Positions 35,119-46,689 of a stretch of 64,000 bases of DNA are shown here, piece after piece. The position numbers were made by a program, and so were the translations under genes. The notes under the pieces were generated by a model. The model made no database searches. It was given only the letters and a program-made list of their open reading frames with translations, and was not told the origin of the DNA. The stretch lies in contig CP075492.1 of assembly GCA_021613535.1 (NCBI GenBank), positions 3,100,001-3,164,000 on the forward strand, read 5' to 3'. Position 1 is the stretch's first letter. Each line of letters opens with the position of its first letter. Origin of the DNA: Adineta vaga (lineage: Eukaryota; Rotifera).

Positions 35119-37760
35119 ATGTCATCGTTTGAACCAATTGTATTGATATATGGATCACCCACAGATATTCTTCAAGCTACATTCAATTTTCCTGTACCAT
35201 CCTTATTTGCATTTGATCCTAAATCACTTGAAAATATTGTTAATGTTTCACCACAATTGAACGAATCATATCTACGTCGATATTTTCTTGTTTTACTTCA
35301 ATCAATTGATGAACTTGTTTTCCATCGATTCGAATCAAATCATCGTATTATTAAAATTTACAAAAAACAAAACTCGATCGAGCAAAATTTCGAAGAATTA
35401 AATCAAATGACAAATTCATTTAAACAATTAACACTTGATATTACCAATGATATTATTCAATTTTTAACACGAGAAGGTGAAAAACAATTGAAATTAGAAC
35501 GAATATCTTTAGTGAAAATCTATTATCAACAAGTTCGAATACTCAAAGAATGGATGATGACATTTTTCAAAGTAAAATTTCAACTTTTTACTATTAATAT
35601 CTTTGGCAATCTTCTAGGCTGAACCATGTCATATTCTTCTCGTATCTTTGAATAGTACACAAGAAAATCTTGACAAAACTCAACGACAATTACAAACAAT
35701 TTGTAAATAAGAATAAGCGTATCTCTTAATGAAATAGAAAGCTTTTCTTTTGTGAAATAGGTGAGAATCTCGGATATGATTCGCCAATAATTCGTCAATT
35801 TCATGATTATCTTCCATCAGATGAAAGACATTCATCCCTATTACCTTATTCAAAATTATTATTCAACAATGAAAATCCTGAGAAGATTTGTGAAATGATT
35901 AAAAATCTTTGTCCATTACGATTATATTTATATGGAAATGAACTGAAAATTCCAAGTGAATGGAGTAATTTAATGATTGAAAAAGAAAAAGATTTAATGG
36001 ATGATGAAGAGAATTGGATTTGTTTTATTGAAAATGAATTGATTAATAATGAAACCAAATGGAATTTTTCATTTTTATTTGGAAAAAAATGGCAAATCTC
36101 TCGTGTAATACCACTCGATTTAGATCAATTAAGTAATGATCCGAGATTTGTATCAGCACTTCGTCGATCATTTCTAACATATTCTCAACGACAAATTCAA
36201 GTAACTGCTGATATATTCGATTGGTATGAAGATTGTATCAAAAATGGATACATTAAATTACAAGTAAAATCATTCGATCATCTTTTATTTGATTCGATTT
36301 CTTTGTTTTAGCCGAAATTAAAAAACGAACAAATACAAATGAAATCGAAACGTCGTTATTACCGAGCAGAATCAATCATAAAACGATGTGTTTTTCCAAA
36401 CATGTGTTCATTTGACTATTCAATAGTTGATAATGAAAAATCATCTTCAATAACATTTATATGGTTAGATGAACTAATCAATGATTCAACCGAACAATTC
36501 AAGGAAATAATCGCACCATTTCAATGGAATTTTGTTAATAGTATTTCATCGTGTGTTTCATTAATTGAAAAACAACTTCGTCAAAAATCGAATATATTCT
36601 TAATTGTGTCGGGAAAATTTGGTGAAGAATTATTTTTAACAACATTTTTCTTAATGCAACAAGTCTTTTCAATCTATATTTATTGTGCTCAAATTGAACC
36701 GAATTTAACATGGAGTAAAGGACATTTACAAATCAAAGGTGTTTATGATAATTTAAATCAACTTGGACGTCGTATTGAAAAAGATTCTCAACAATTTCTA
36801 GATTCTTTATTTGATGAAAATAATCGAAGAGTTTATCAGAATGATAATCAGGTATTGGAATTTTAAAGGGTGTGGGTGATATATTTATTCATCAATCCCA
36901 CATCCACATCTTCAATATCCATTCGTATCTTATATTTTATTTAGTTGTTTGATCAATTCGAAGATAATGAAATTGTACCTTCAATTGCACTAACTGTGCA
37001 TAATAAGGAACAAGCAAGTTTATTTATGGGCAATCAAAGAACAATTGATACACTTTTGAGTATGCCACATTCATTTGAATCAAGAAGAGAAATGATGGAA
37101 GAGTTTCGTCGAATCTATAGAAATAATCGAAAAATTCTCGATGAAATCGATTTATTTGATAATAGTTATGATGATTTATCGAGGAATAGTACTGTTCACG
37201 AAGCCTCCATACAATGGTATACAAAAGATTGTTTTGTATCGAAAACAATAAATAAAATTCTTCGATCAAATGATGTTGAGCGAATGTTTAAATTTCGTCA
37301 TATTCTTATTGATATTTATGAACATTTAAATCTGTCATATAAACAAAGTGATTCATGGAGTTCTGAATCATCAAATGAAATCTTTTATCGTGGTCAATTA
37401 ATCACAAATGAAGATTTTAATTATTTAAAACAATTACGAGGATCGACAGTATCAATGAACACATTTTTATCTACAACAAAATCAATGCAAGTTGCTCTGA
37501 TGTATGCAGGAAAATATCTTGACAATAAAGAGTTGGTATCAATTGTATTCATTATTGAAAAAGATCGATGGACTTATACGCGTCCATTTGCAAATATTTC
37601 ACATTATTCATTGTTTCCAGATGAAGAAGAAACATTATTTTCGATGGGCTGTATCTTTAAAATAGGAAACATACGTCATTTAACAGGTGAAGATAATATT
37701 TGGACAATTCAGTTAAAGATGCGCTCGTGCCATCATTATGTAATCGGCGAAATCGATTGA
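35119..37760 (+). CDS. Mono-ADP-ribosyltransferase of the R-S-E (ART) class
   Basis: Five exons (35119-35571, 35618-35702, 35761-36263, 36312-36851, 36945-37760) give 798 residues; every junction is GT-AG and in phase. The last exon holds the ART catalytic domain: IFYRGQ (Arg about 676), STVSMNTFLSTT (Ser-Thr element about 695-705) and DEEETLF (the ExE motif about 754-756, expected for arginine-specific transfer). It would use NAD+ to modify a protein arginine. The roughly 530 residues before it form a large domain without a motif I recognise and without a signal peptide, so the enzyme is probably cytosolic. Intron 4 (93 bp) is nearly twice the others because it contains a G/T-rich hairpin. 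A sacsin-DarT gene follows on the same strand 317 bp downstream. Confidence 0.85.
36866..36914. repeat. Hairpin element inside an intron
   Basis: AAGGGTGTGGGTGAT faces ATCAATCCCACATCCACATCTT. It lies wholly within intron 4 of the ART gene; without it the intron would be about 44 bp, the local norm. Confidence 0.65.
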
Positions 37761-38076
37761 ACAGTTTTTTTCGCGTATAAAATCTTCACGAGAATGTCAT
37801 TAATATAAACAAGAATTTTTCATTTCCAAATAAAATAATATACTGTGTATATTTAGTATGTGCCAGTGATGACAAAAACTTCAAAAGTACCTACATAATG
37901 TCCCTCAACTATCGTGATGAAATCTTCTATTCATTTCGAGAACAGAAGGTAACGACGCAAAAGAAATTTATTTTCGTTCTTTTTCTTTTTCTTTTATTTA
38001 TTTGGCATGTGCTCGCTGTCTATGCGAGAACTTTTCTTTTTCCAAGTAAAAAAGAAGTCTACCGCATATCACAACG
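37761..38076. other. Spacer between the ART and sacsin-DarT genes
   Basis: Contains an open stretch from ATG 37898 (MSLNYRDEIFYSFREQ, then hydrophobic) that could be a 5' exon or UTR. No decisive splice signals into the next gene were found. Confidence 0.35.
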
Positions 38077-41000
38077 ATGTCTCTGAAAAATACTGTTAAA
38101 CAAATCTTTCATAACAACACGAGTTTTGAAAATGCTCAACAGGCGATCTATCTGGCTAATTCCTTGGATGCTTTATCAGTTGATTTATATACCGATCCAA
38201 TGCGTTTTCTTTTTGAGTTAATTCAGAATAGCGATGATGCCTATAAAGATCATCCTATCAAAAATCCGTTATTACGTATAGCCGTTATCGATCAAAGTTA
38301 TTTAATTGTAGCCAATTACGGTAAAGGCTTCGATGAACATGACGTTCGAGGTGTATGTGGTGTTGGCTGTGGAACGAAACGGCATGATCAAGAAAAGACG
38401 GGTTACAAAGGGTTAGGTTTTAAATCAGTTTTTGGTCAATCCAATTATGTTTTAATTGCGTCGAAAGGTGATTATTTTCGCTTCGAAACCGGTGCAAAGG
38501 AATTTCGATGGAATTCCAAATGGGGACCAGATCGTAGTACATGGGAAGCGTCCAATGAACAGAAATTCGAGTATCCCTGGCAAATCTGTCCAATATGGAC
38601 TGAAAAAACCGAACTGCCAAAACCAATTCAACAATGGTTATTTTCTCAACCAGAAGTAGTGGCATGTATTATTCGAGTGGATAATATATCAGAAATAAAA
38701 AAGTCATTAAAAACATTGATCAATCAAGCACATGTCTTTATGTTTCTTCGACGTATTCGAGATATTCGTATATCAATTGATTCATCGACGGAAACTGTAC
38801 TACAGGTAACCCAATTACGAGATAAATCAGTAAAGATTTGTGATGGCGATGGCAATCTTATTTCACATTGGCTATTACATTCTTGTCTATTACCTGTTCC
38901 TGATGAAGCACTAAAAGATAAAGATCGTCTACCAGAAAAATTGCAACGAATCAAAGAGATCGATTTGACTTTGGCCATTAAAATCAACCAGAATGATTGT
39001 TTCGAACCTGTAAGAGGCAGTGATAGCATCCTGTTTGCCTATCTACCTACTAAAATTTCTACATATAATTTACCAGTTCTTGTTAATGCTCAATTTAGTA
39101 TCAACGCTAGTCGAGAACACATACAAATAGATTCATCCTGGAATCAATGGTTATTCTCATGTATTCCTAGAGAAATGTTGAATTGGGTACAAATACTAAC
39201 GAAAAACCAAAAATGGACCAATAAAGCTTACGATTTGATACCCAATCGTATTTCGGCGAAAGATCAGCTTGCCGAACGGTACAATCAAGTATTGGATAGC
39301 AGTGTAAAAACAGTTCCATTCTTAATCGGTATTCATAAAAATTCCTTATTATTGAATCAAGCAGTGGTTGATTTAACTTCATTTTCATCTGAAAATTGTC
39401 TTGGACATGAACTCATTCGAGATTATCTCGTTCAAATATCATCAACACCGTTGCGTTTATCGGCAAATCCTTTTGTACACAATCATCACCGCCTTCGAAA
39501 CTTAGGAATTCGACAATTGACTTGGGATATGTGTTGGCACATGTTACAATCACCATGGTTTTTGACTCGATTAAAGCCTGATCGAGCAATTATCTTTATT
39601 ACCTACTTATATGAACAACGAGAATCGACTCAGTTTAAGAAACGTCTCTATGACATTCCATTTCTTCTCGATCAATACGGTCATCTACGAAAAATCATGG
39701 ATATTTATTTTCCATCTCGATTCAGCAGTATGGATTGGATGATCGTTGAAGATATGGATGCTTTTGTTCATCCAAACATTATGGATTGGCTTGTCAATCA
39801 ACCAGAAATAAAAAATTGGCTTCGAAAACTTGGCATTCATGAACGTACTGATATTACTTTTATTGAAGAATTTCTTATTCCACAAGTCGAACGATATATA
39901 ACTCCGGAAAACTCGATGGTGACCATTGAACGTCTATTCAATCTATTTCAGAATGGTGCATTGACGACGCGTCACTTCCAAGATTGATGTCGATTAAAAG
40001 TATGGACTTCAGATCAAAATCTAGTCCCCGCCTGTCAACTATACTTTTCCAGTTCTTATCTGCCTTATTTAGCGTTGGATCATCACGATCTTGACCAACG
40101 ATTATTTCTTTCTTCATCCTATTTGGAAACTATCGAAGGAGTGCCCGTTGTTCAGTGGAAACATTTCTTTCAATATCTAGGTGTTCAAGAGACTATTGGT
40201 TTCATACAATTCAATGATCGTTATCATGATGAATTAATAGCAGCTTATATCACTGCTCAGATGTCTCAACTTCCTTCGTACGCTCAGCTACTTGGATTTA
40301 AGAATCATCTTGCGATTAAGTTACTGGAACAAACACAAAATAATTATGCATTTTCCGTTCTCTTTTGGAATCATGTAATGCGTATGACTAATATTCGAAT
40401 GTTACTTGAACACGATATTCTATATAGTCAACGTCATGTATTTGTAGATAATCTTCCTCAGTGGTGCGTTAAAGCACGACCATGTATTCCAACGACAAAT
40501 GGTCAATTGTTACCTAGCATTCATATATTTTCCAGTCATTTGAAAACTATCGCTGGACCGCATTTACCTGTGTTTGCGTGTAATTTGCCGACAATATCAT
40601 CAGAACTCTGGCAACAATTTTTTCTGTTTAAAACGGAATTATCAATTGAAGATTATTTCCTACTACTCGAACGTATTCATCTTCAATCACATTCGAAACC
40701 TCTGAATGATGAAGAAGAACAGCGTATCCAATTGATCTACGCAGGATTAATCGATCAAATTCGTTTAAAAAATTACAAACATAATAAATCACTTTTTCTT
40801 CTCAGTGCACAAAATCAAAAGTTTTATTCATCGAATCAATTAGTTCTTTCAATTGACAAAGATTTGAATCTACCGACGATGGTGCCTCAACTAAAACTTA
40901 ATGATATTAATAATCGTCATTCTCATCTCGGATTGCTACTCGATGTTTTTCAAGTACGACAAGTTACTTGTGCTGATCTTTCTTTATCGCGACATATTAC

Positions 41001-42477
41001 ATATTACGCTTCACGTTCATTAGTCACAAAATTACGAAATATTCAGCCGTATCTCTTCGCATTAGCTGAACATCATAAGATAACCAATCATTCTATCGAT
41101 TGTGATTTAGTCATTTTCGAAGCGGATCGTCTCGAATTGGTTTATAATAATGAAGTTTTTATTCATGAAGTACCTGTGCATATACATCAGAATCAACTGT
41201 ATGTCAAACGGCCTTGGCAAGATGAGGAGATCATGGCGGTACTTCCACATATTCTTTGCCAATACCTTCGATTACCAACTAACTTCGAAACAGAATTAGA
41301 TCGCATGTTGAAAGAACCATCAGTGAACAGTGTTGATCAGCATTTTGTTCGACAGAATATTCCTGTTCGATCGCATTATTTTTATCCTGAACTATTGAAT
41401 ATCGGTGGAGCACGAGAGAAATTCGCCGCTCAGATCGATCGGGACAATGCCAACTTATTCTCTCATTTACCTTCATCTTTAAAAACAGAAGAACTGCTTG
41501 TCGCTGCTCTTGCAGCTCAGGGATCCCAATGGGTTGGATATGTCTATCATTTTACGCATTTAGAAAATGCCGTAACTATTCTACGAGAAGGAAAATTAAA
41601 AGCACGTGGACAACTGTCACATTTCAAAGACTCTGCTGCACTGAATGTGATTAGAGGCACTCGATCGCAGGTAAAAGAATTTGCTCGTTTCTATTTTCGT
41701 CCATTGACACCAACCCAACGTTGTAATGAAAATCTTGGCCTATCTGAATTGATTCAACGATATGGCAACAGACCGATGTGTCCAGTACCCATCTTTTTTC
41801 GTTTTGATTTACGTTCGCTATTATTATCCATCGACAATTTACGATGGAAAGTAAGTTTGGGAAATATGGCTAACCCACATGTGGAATTTGATTCTACTCC
41901 AGAAATCGTTAGAAAATTTGATTTTGAATATGTCTATGCAGATTTACGAACTGAACGAGGCAAATATGCTTCTCAACATGAATTTCTGATTGAATCTGAA
42001 TTAGATTTTAATCTGTTGAATTCTAATGATATTAGTCTTTTTGTTCAAGATGACAATGCTCGTGTGAGTTTAATTTCTCTCTTCGATGCATGTTGTTATC
42101 CGATCTCGATCGATTCACAATATTTCTTCAATTGCAACGCTCAAGTGTTTATTAAACATTCACAAAAAACTCCAAAAAAGATTTCCATCTCCGTTGATTC
42201 TATGTCAAAGTCTGTCGAAGATAATATTGGTGAACTTTTCGTTCAAATCAAAGCAAAATCTCCAACAAAAACGATCACAGGTAATTTATTGGGTATTTTT
42301 GAACGAGAAAATATTTTCACTATCCTTGGTAAAAAACAAATTTCATTTGTTCCTGAATCAGACCTACTTCAATATGCCATCTATTATCGATATGACAAAC
42401 AAATGTGGCTTATATATACTAATTATACGAATCCGATCTTCCACTTTCCAGAAGAACAATCGGACGATGTTGAATGA
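38077..42477 (+). CDS. Sacsin-type GHKL ATPase fused to a DarT-like ADP-ribosyltransferase, with one in-frame TGA
   Basis: One reading frame of 1467 codons without introns, broken only by TGA at 39985-39987 (codon 637). Residues 1-120 form a sacsin/Hsp90-type ATP-binding domain: ELIQNSDDAY (Mg-binding Asn, about 47-56), VANYGKGF (G1 box) and GYKGLGFKSVF (lid/G2). A long middle region follows the sacsin-repeat style; coding similarity runs unbroken across the TGA (FYLS/PYL-type patterns on both sides). Residues about 1160-1311 match DarT (DUF4433): VYHFTHLENAVTILREGKL, ARFYFRPLTPTQ, PVPIFFRFDL, and SQHEFLIES with the presumptive catalytic Glu. DarT enzymes ADP-ribosylate thymidine in single-stranded DNA; here the target is unknown. 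A C-terminal tail of about 150 residues is unassigned. The TGA may be a recent nonsense mutation, a sequence error or readthrough. Confidence 0.8.
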
Positions 42478-42699
42478 TTTAGACATGTATCTAACGCGAA
42501 TTTATGCACATCCTGTAATAAGAATGATCATATAATGAAAACTACATTTATTAAAAATTCTATAATAATCCTTGTTTTTGTTTTCAGTCGTTAGTACATA
42601 TCCAAAAGACGTCATTTATTGTGTTAGATTATATTTTCTAAATGTTCACGATCGATTAAACTTTCTTGTGCTATCTAAAAGAAAATTAATTTCTAAACT

Positions 42700-43090
42700 C
42701 CTATTTGCATAAGATCATTTATTTTTACTTGTTCATTTCTGCCCATCACTCATAAAATATTTCCACCAATAAGTTTAATAATATCATCATTGATCCAATT
42801 TCCTTGTGATAATAAATATTCAATTAATTTTGGATATTTCGATATAATTCTATTCAGCAGATCAATTTGTTCTAAAAAACTGAATGTAGCATCTTATTTT
42901 CCTTGATGTTGACAATCCGTATAGATTGACCAGAAGTTATTTATTTTATTTTGAAAATTAACACGAATAAGTTCGGCCATATCGTTGTAGTCACGAAAAC
43001 ATATTTACCAGAATATGATTCATCTCATCCATCAATTAAAGGATTATTTTCAAGTATCTCATTGGCTTGATTTTCGATTACTAGCAATTA
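42700..43090 (-). pseudogene. Decayed gene of unknown family
   Basis: Readable protein pieces (VIENQANEILENNPLIDG, then YNDMAELIRVNFQNKINNF, then LEQIDLLNRIISKYPKLIEY and GNWINDDIIKLIGGN) follow each other on the minus strand but are separated by one frame change and three stops (two TGA, one TAA). I do not recognise the family. Confidence 0.45.
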
Positions 43091-43427
43091 CGCTATCAGT
43101 GATACCACCGATATAAGACCAACAATCAGTAAAGATGGGTGAATGTTCTGTAATGGGACGACAGAGTGAAAATAGACACGAAGAAGAAGAAGAAATAGTC
43201 ATTTGATAATAATATAGAAGTGCTCAAAATGATTTCCGAAGGAAGATAGAATGTAACAAATTATAGTTTTCTTAAAATAATTATGACTGTTAAGTAGGCG
43301 CATAAAGATTTGAAAACGTTAGATGTTCATTTCAATTTATTACAGTTGGAAATTTTTTTCGTGTGTATTCCATACATTTGACATGTAATGCTGACTTATA
43401 TTTCCTTTGTTAAAGAGGAAGATCAAC
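43091..43427. other. Intergenic
   Basis: No gene seen. Confidence 0.4.
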
Positions 43428-43456
43428 TGCACACTCATCCACTTCACACCCTCAAG
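43428..43456. repeat. Half of a hairpin element
   Basis: GCACACTCATCCACTTCACACCCTCAAG, the C-rich arm, ending in the family's typical CTCAAG. It lies 90 bp beyond the stop of the minus-strand gene at 43546. Confidence 0.4.
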
Positions 43457-43545
43457 AAAGAGTACTCTTATGCTGTTTTTATTCAAATAAAATAATTTAG
43501 TTTATTATTTGAATATTATGTAATAAACTAATTCATATTTTCTTG

Positions 43546-43962
43546 TTATAATTGTCGAACAGCTCGGCCATTGCATTGAAGACCCAATGGTGATTCTACA
43601 GTTACTGTAGAGCTGTCTTCACTCAAATTCATAACACCAACAATGGGTAATTTTGTTGAGAAGGTTGATGGTTTCATGGTGGGCAAAAAGAATGTTGAAA
43701 GTCCATTACATTGACCTACCAATTTACCAGATAATGTCATAAAGAAATAAGCTACTTCTTTGACTTGTACTTCTCCAGAGAGACAACAGCATACTTCTCG
43801 ATTACACAATGGAGTAACCGTGAATGAACCCGACCAATTTGGTTTCGTTCCTAGAATAGATAGTTTGAATAAAGATATGAATCTAATACGATTTTTTTAC
43901 TTACCATGACTCAAACCTGTAGCTATACTCAGAGTTATCAAGAAAAATAATGAATAAAACAT
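43546..43962 (-). CDS. Small secreted cysteine-containing protein
   Basis: Two exons (43962-43905 and 43850-43546) give 120 residues. Exon 1 is a signal peptide (MFYSLFFLITLSIATGL), cut by a 54-bp GT-AG intron. The mature part has CNREVCCCLSGEV near the start and one later Cys-Asn pair before the end, and reads as a compact beta-rich domain. Function unknown; I see no antimicrobial-peptide or protease-inhibitor signature. It is intact. Confidence 0.65.
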
Positions 43963-44567
43963 ATTTGATATTGATTTTTCGAAATGTTTTATCAATGAAG
44001 CGATTCCGTTTAAATATATAGTTTAAAAATCAATTGAAATCAATCTTCAGTACGCATCAATCAAATAAGGATGATATCGCATTTTTATCAATCAATAAGC
44101 TTCAGTAAAAAGTAATCTGAATAGCAAATATAAGATATTAAATTACTTTTATGACAGATTAAATGTTTGTTAGAATGACATCACAATATTCCTTTATCTC
44201 ATACGACTCTTCACATCGAGCCTGTTACATTCTGATGGAGTATAGCAGTGTGTGAATTTTGTAAATCTTGTATTATTGATAATTTCAGTAACAGATTGAA
44301 CATGAATCACTATGATATCATTCCGAATTCTAACGTTATTGTTTTGTAATGTGATGACAAGTCATTTCAGTATACGGATAACGTTGTCAGGATGAGTGTG
44401 CATTATAAAGAAGAATAGCATATACTTACTTTTTTTTTGAAGGATAAAAATAAAAATGTGTCAATGCGAATTTATCTTAAGGGCAAAACAACGGAATTAA
44501 GGAGTCACACTCTTTTGAAAATCTAACGGAATTTAATGAAATTGTATGATACCTCATATTATACGAA
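43963..44567. other. Intergenic
   Basis: A/T-rich, no feature supported. Confidence 0.4.
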
Positions 44568-44911
44568 TTGTTTTGTTTCATAAGTATTCTAGCTAGAAAT
44601 CAAGAATCATCTCCAAAGATATCGTATATTGTTCATAGGAATCTTTTGATGTTTTCATGCATAACAATTATGGCTGTGATTACAAGTTCAATACCATTTA
44701 TATTAGTCTTATGGATTAGTACAATAATACATGGTCTGTCTCTTGAATGTATCCAGCTACTAGTGATTGGGCACAATCACATATAACAACTACTGGGAAA
44801 ATATTTACAATATTTGCAGTTGGAGTAATACTATCAATGACTGTCATTGTATTAGCTGTTATCGTATTTTTTATGTTATACTTTTCAACCAAACAAAATC
44901 GAGATATTTAA
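44568..44911 (+). pseudogene. Membrane-transporter relic, possibly MFS type
   Basis: An upstream piece has a transmembrane stretch (TIMAVITSSIPFILVLWIST). After a one-base frame change near 44750 a second piece reads YPATSDWAQSHITTTGKIF and then a hydrophobic helix, ending at TAA 44911. The Tyr-Pro...Thr-Gly-Lys-Ile arrangement recalls the last helices of sodium-dependent glucose transporter-like (MFSD4B-type) MFS proteins. The N-terminal three quarters are absent. Confidence 0.35.
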
Positions 44912-45135
44912 TAAATATAAGTTTGATTCCATGAAGAAGAAAGATTTTTCCTCGATAGATAACTCATCTTTCTTTGTCTTGTCATATGTATGAAAATTGC
45001 AATATCATCAGCATTTATAAATATGATATTTTCGTTAGAAGTGACGATGCAGTATTATAGAAATTCGTTCGAAAGATTGAATTTAGAAGGAATAAACAAA
45101 TCAACTTAGAAATTGGTATTAGAGTTCCTCGTACG

Positions 45136-45990
45136 TTATTTTTGAAGAATACCATCAGCATATGAACGTCCCAAACGCTCGATAATGTCAACACCTGCTC
45201 GTAATCCATCACGTTCACGAATCTTCTCACCTAAACGATTCATGCGATCACGTAACGCACCATCATTAAGTAATCTATCAAGAGCTGACAGAAGTTGTTC
45301 ATCAGTGAAGTTATAGGTGTCAAGACGCACTCCAAAACCCATTTCTTGCATACGTTGAGCATTATCATGTTGATCATAGAACATAGGTAAGACAATCATA
45401 GGTTTGCCAAAGTGAAGCGATTCAGTAATCGTATTATTACCGCCATGAGTGATAACGAGATCAACTAGTGGAATTACCTTCGTCTGTGGTAATGTCGATT
45501 CACGTACCATAGTATTGGGTAATTTCAATTGATGACCTAGAGGTCCCATGCTAACAATGATACGATGTTGAGTTTTACTGAGTACATCAATGACGCGTTG
45601 CATGAGCACAATATCGACGCATCCAAACGATCCCAGTGAAAGGTACAATAAACTGCTATCACTAGGTCGATCTCGAACAGCTGCTGGCAACTCATAGTCA
45701 TGATCAGTTTCACGTACGCTCGAGTCTATTCGGTAAATTTTTGAACCAAGTGATCGATTCGCGCCATAGTCAGCTTCTTCGGGATAGATATAAATATTTG
45801 CATGTTCAGATTCATGAATAAATCCCAATTCTGGCAGTGGTGAAGCACCTTTTGACATAACTCAATCGTTGAACTCTTCCCACATCTTCCTATATACACG
45901 ATTGAACTCGTTTCGAAATGCATCCCATTCGCTTCATAAACCTGAATAGACTGTGGGATCTTTTGTATCAAGTGCTTGTGTCATAGTGAT
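45136..45990 (-). pseudogene. UDP-glycosyltransferase of bacterial/macrolide (MGT) type, 5'-broken
   Basis: The C-terminal half is intact from 45858: LLYLSLGSFGCVDI opens the nucleotide-sugar domain and LVDLVITHGGNNTITESLHFGKPMIVLP is the donor-binding region, followed by a normal C-terminus. Upstream the same frame continues (WDAFRNEFNRVYRKMWEE) but has TGA at 45936-45934 and 45864-45862; both fit former Trp codons. The remaining N-terminal acceptor domain is missing. The less AT-rich codon use and domain type suggest a bacterial origin, as known for several bdelloid glycosyltransferases. The surviving half alone is unlikely to be an active enzyme. Confidence 0.7.
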
Positions 45991-46090
45991 ATTTTTAACG
46001 AAAACAATTGTTATATAAGTATATCTTCCTATAGCTTGATTCGATGTCATATACAATTCACAAAAATCAAGTTCACGTAACGTATAACAC

Positions 46091-46369
46091 ATGTTTGTTT
46101 CACCTTATCCTCGGACACATAAACGAATGGCACCTATTGAAGATGGACCAGTTATATTAATTTGCACCGTTGTCAAATGTTTTGGTAATGTAAATGTGAC
46201 TGATGTTATAGCTGTTTCTATTGATCGATTACAATCAATTGTTAAGACGACATATTTGGAAATAAGAAGATTTTCTTGTACAGTAATAAAAGAACATGTA
46301 CATCCTGTATTAATTAATTCGACTGTTAAATTAAAAGTTTGTTTACCAAGTAAATTGAAGATAGGTTGA
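46091..46369 (+). CDS. Unrecognised open reading frame, probably a gene fragment
   Basis: 93 codons from an ATG, with protein-like composition (DGPVILICTVVKCFGNVNV, later VLINSTVKLKVCLPSKL). The stop overlaps the left arm of the hairpin element at 46365. I do not recognise it. It lies head-to-head with the glycosyltransferase relic and tail-to-tail with the GPCR at 46690. Confidence 0.35.
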   Translation: MFVSPYPRTHKRMAPIEDGPVILICTVVKCFGNVNVTDVIAVSIDRLQSIVKTTYLEIRRFSCTVIKEHVHPVLINSTVKLKVCLPSKLKIG

Positions 46370-46437
46370 GGGTGTGGGTGTGGATATGAGGATAAAATAT
46401 TTATTTACACATCAATCTCATCCTCAAACTCAAGATG
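46365..46437. repeat. Hairpin element of the G/T-rich family
   Basis: GTTGAGGGTGTGGGTGTGGATATGAGGA at the left; TCTCATCCTCAAACTCAAGATGG at the right. The outer arms pair imperfectly. Confidence 0.6.
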
Positions 46438-46519
46438 GATATTACAGAAATAATGCCAATTAGATATACTAATGCATAAATTTGATAAACAGCATTTGTA
46501 TTTACGTAAGTGTTAGTAA

Positions 46520-46587
46520 TCTTGGGTATGGGTATGAGTGTGGTTGGTTCTTGGTGTATCTTCACCCACCCACACCCACACCTTTAA
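46520..46587. repeat. Hairpin element of the G/T-rich family
   Basis: TCTTGGGTATGGGTATGAGTGTGG faces TTCACCCACCCACACCCACACC. With the copy at 46365 it occupies the gap between two convergent 3' ends. Confidence 0.65.
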
Positions 46588-46689
46588 TACTTATTAATGA
46601 TTCGTTAGATATTTGATTTTTTTTATTAGTTATTAGTGAAAATGACATTGAATTGAGAAGAAAATTAAATTTAGTTCCGTACGTTGATT

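Noticed and set aside
39954-39998. A 45-nt in-frame intron that would remove the TGA of the sacsin-DarT gene
   Set aside because: Weak acceptor without a pyrimidine tract, and the segment reads as protein on both sides of the TGA; kept only as an alternative to test.
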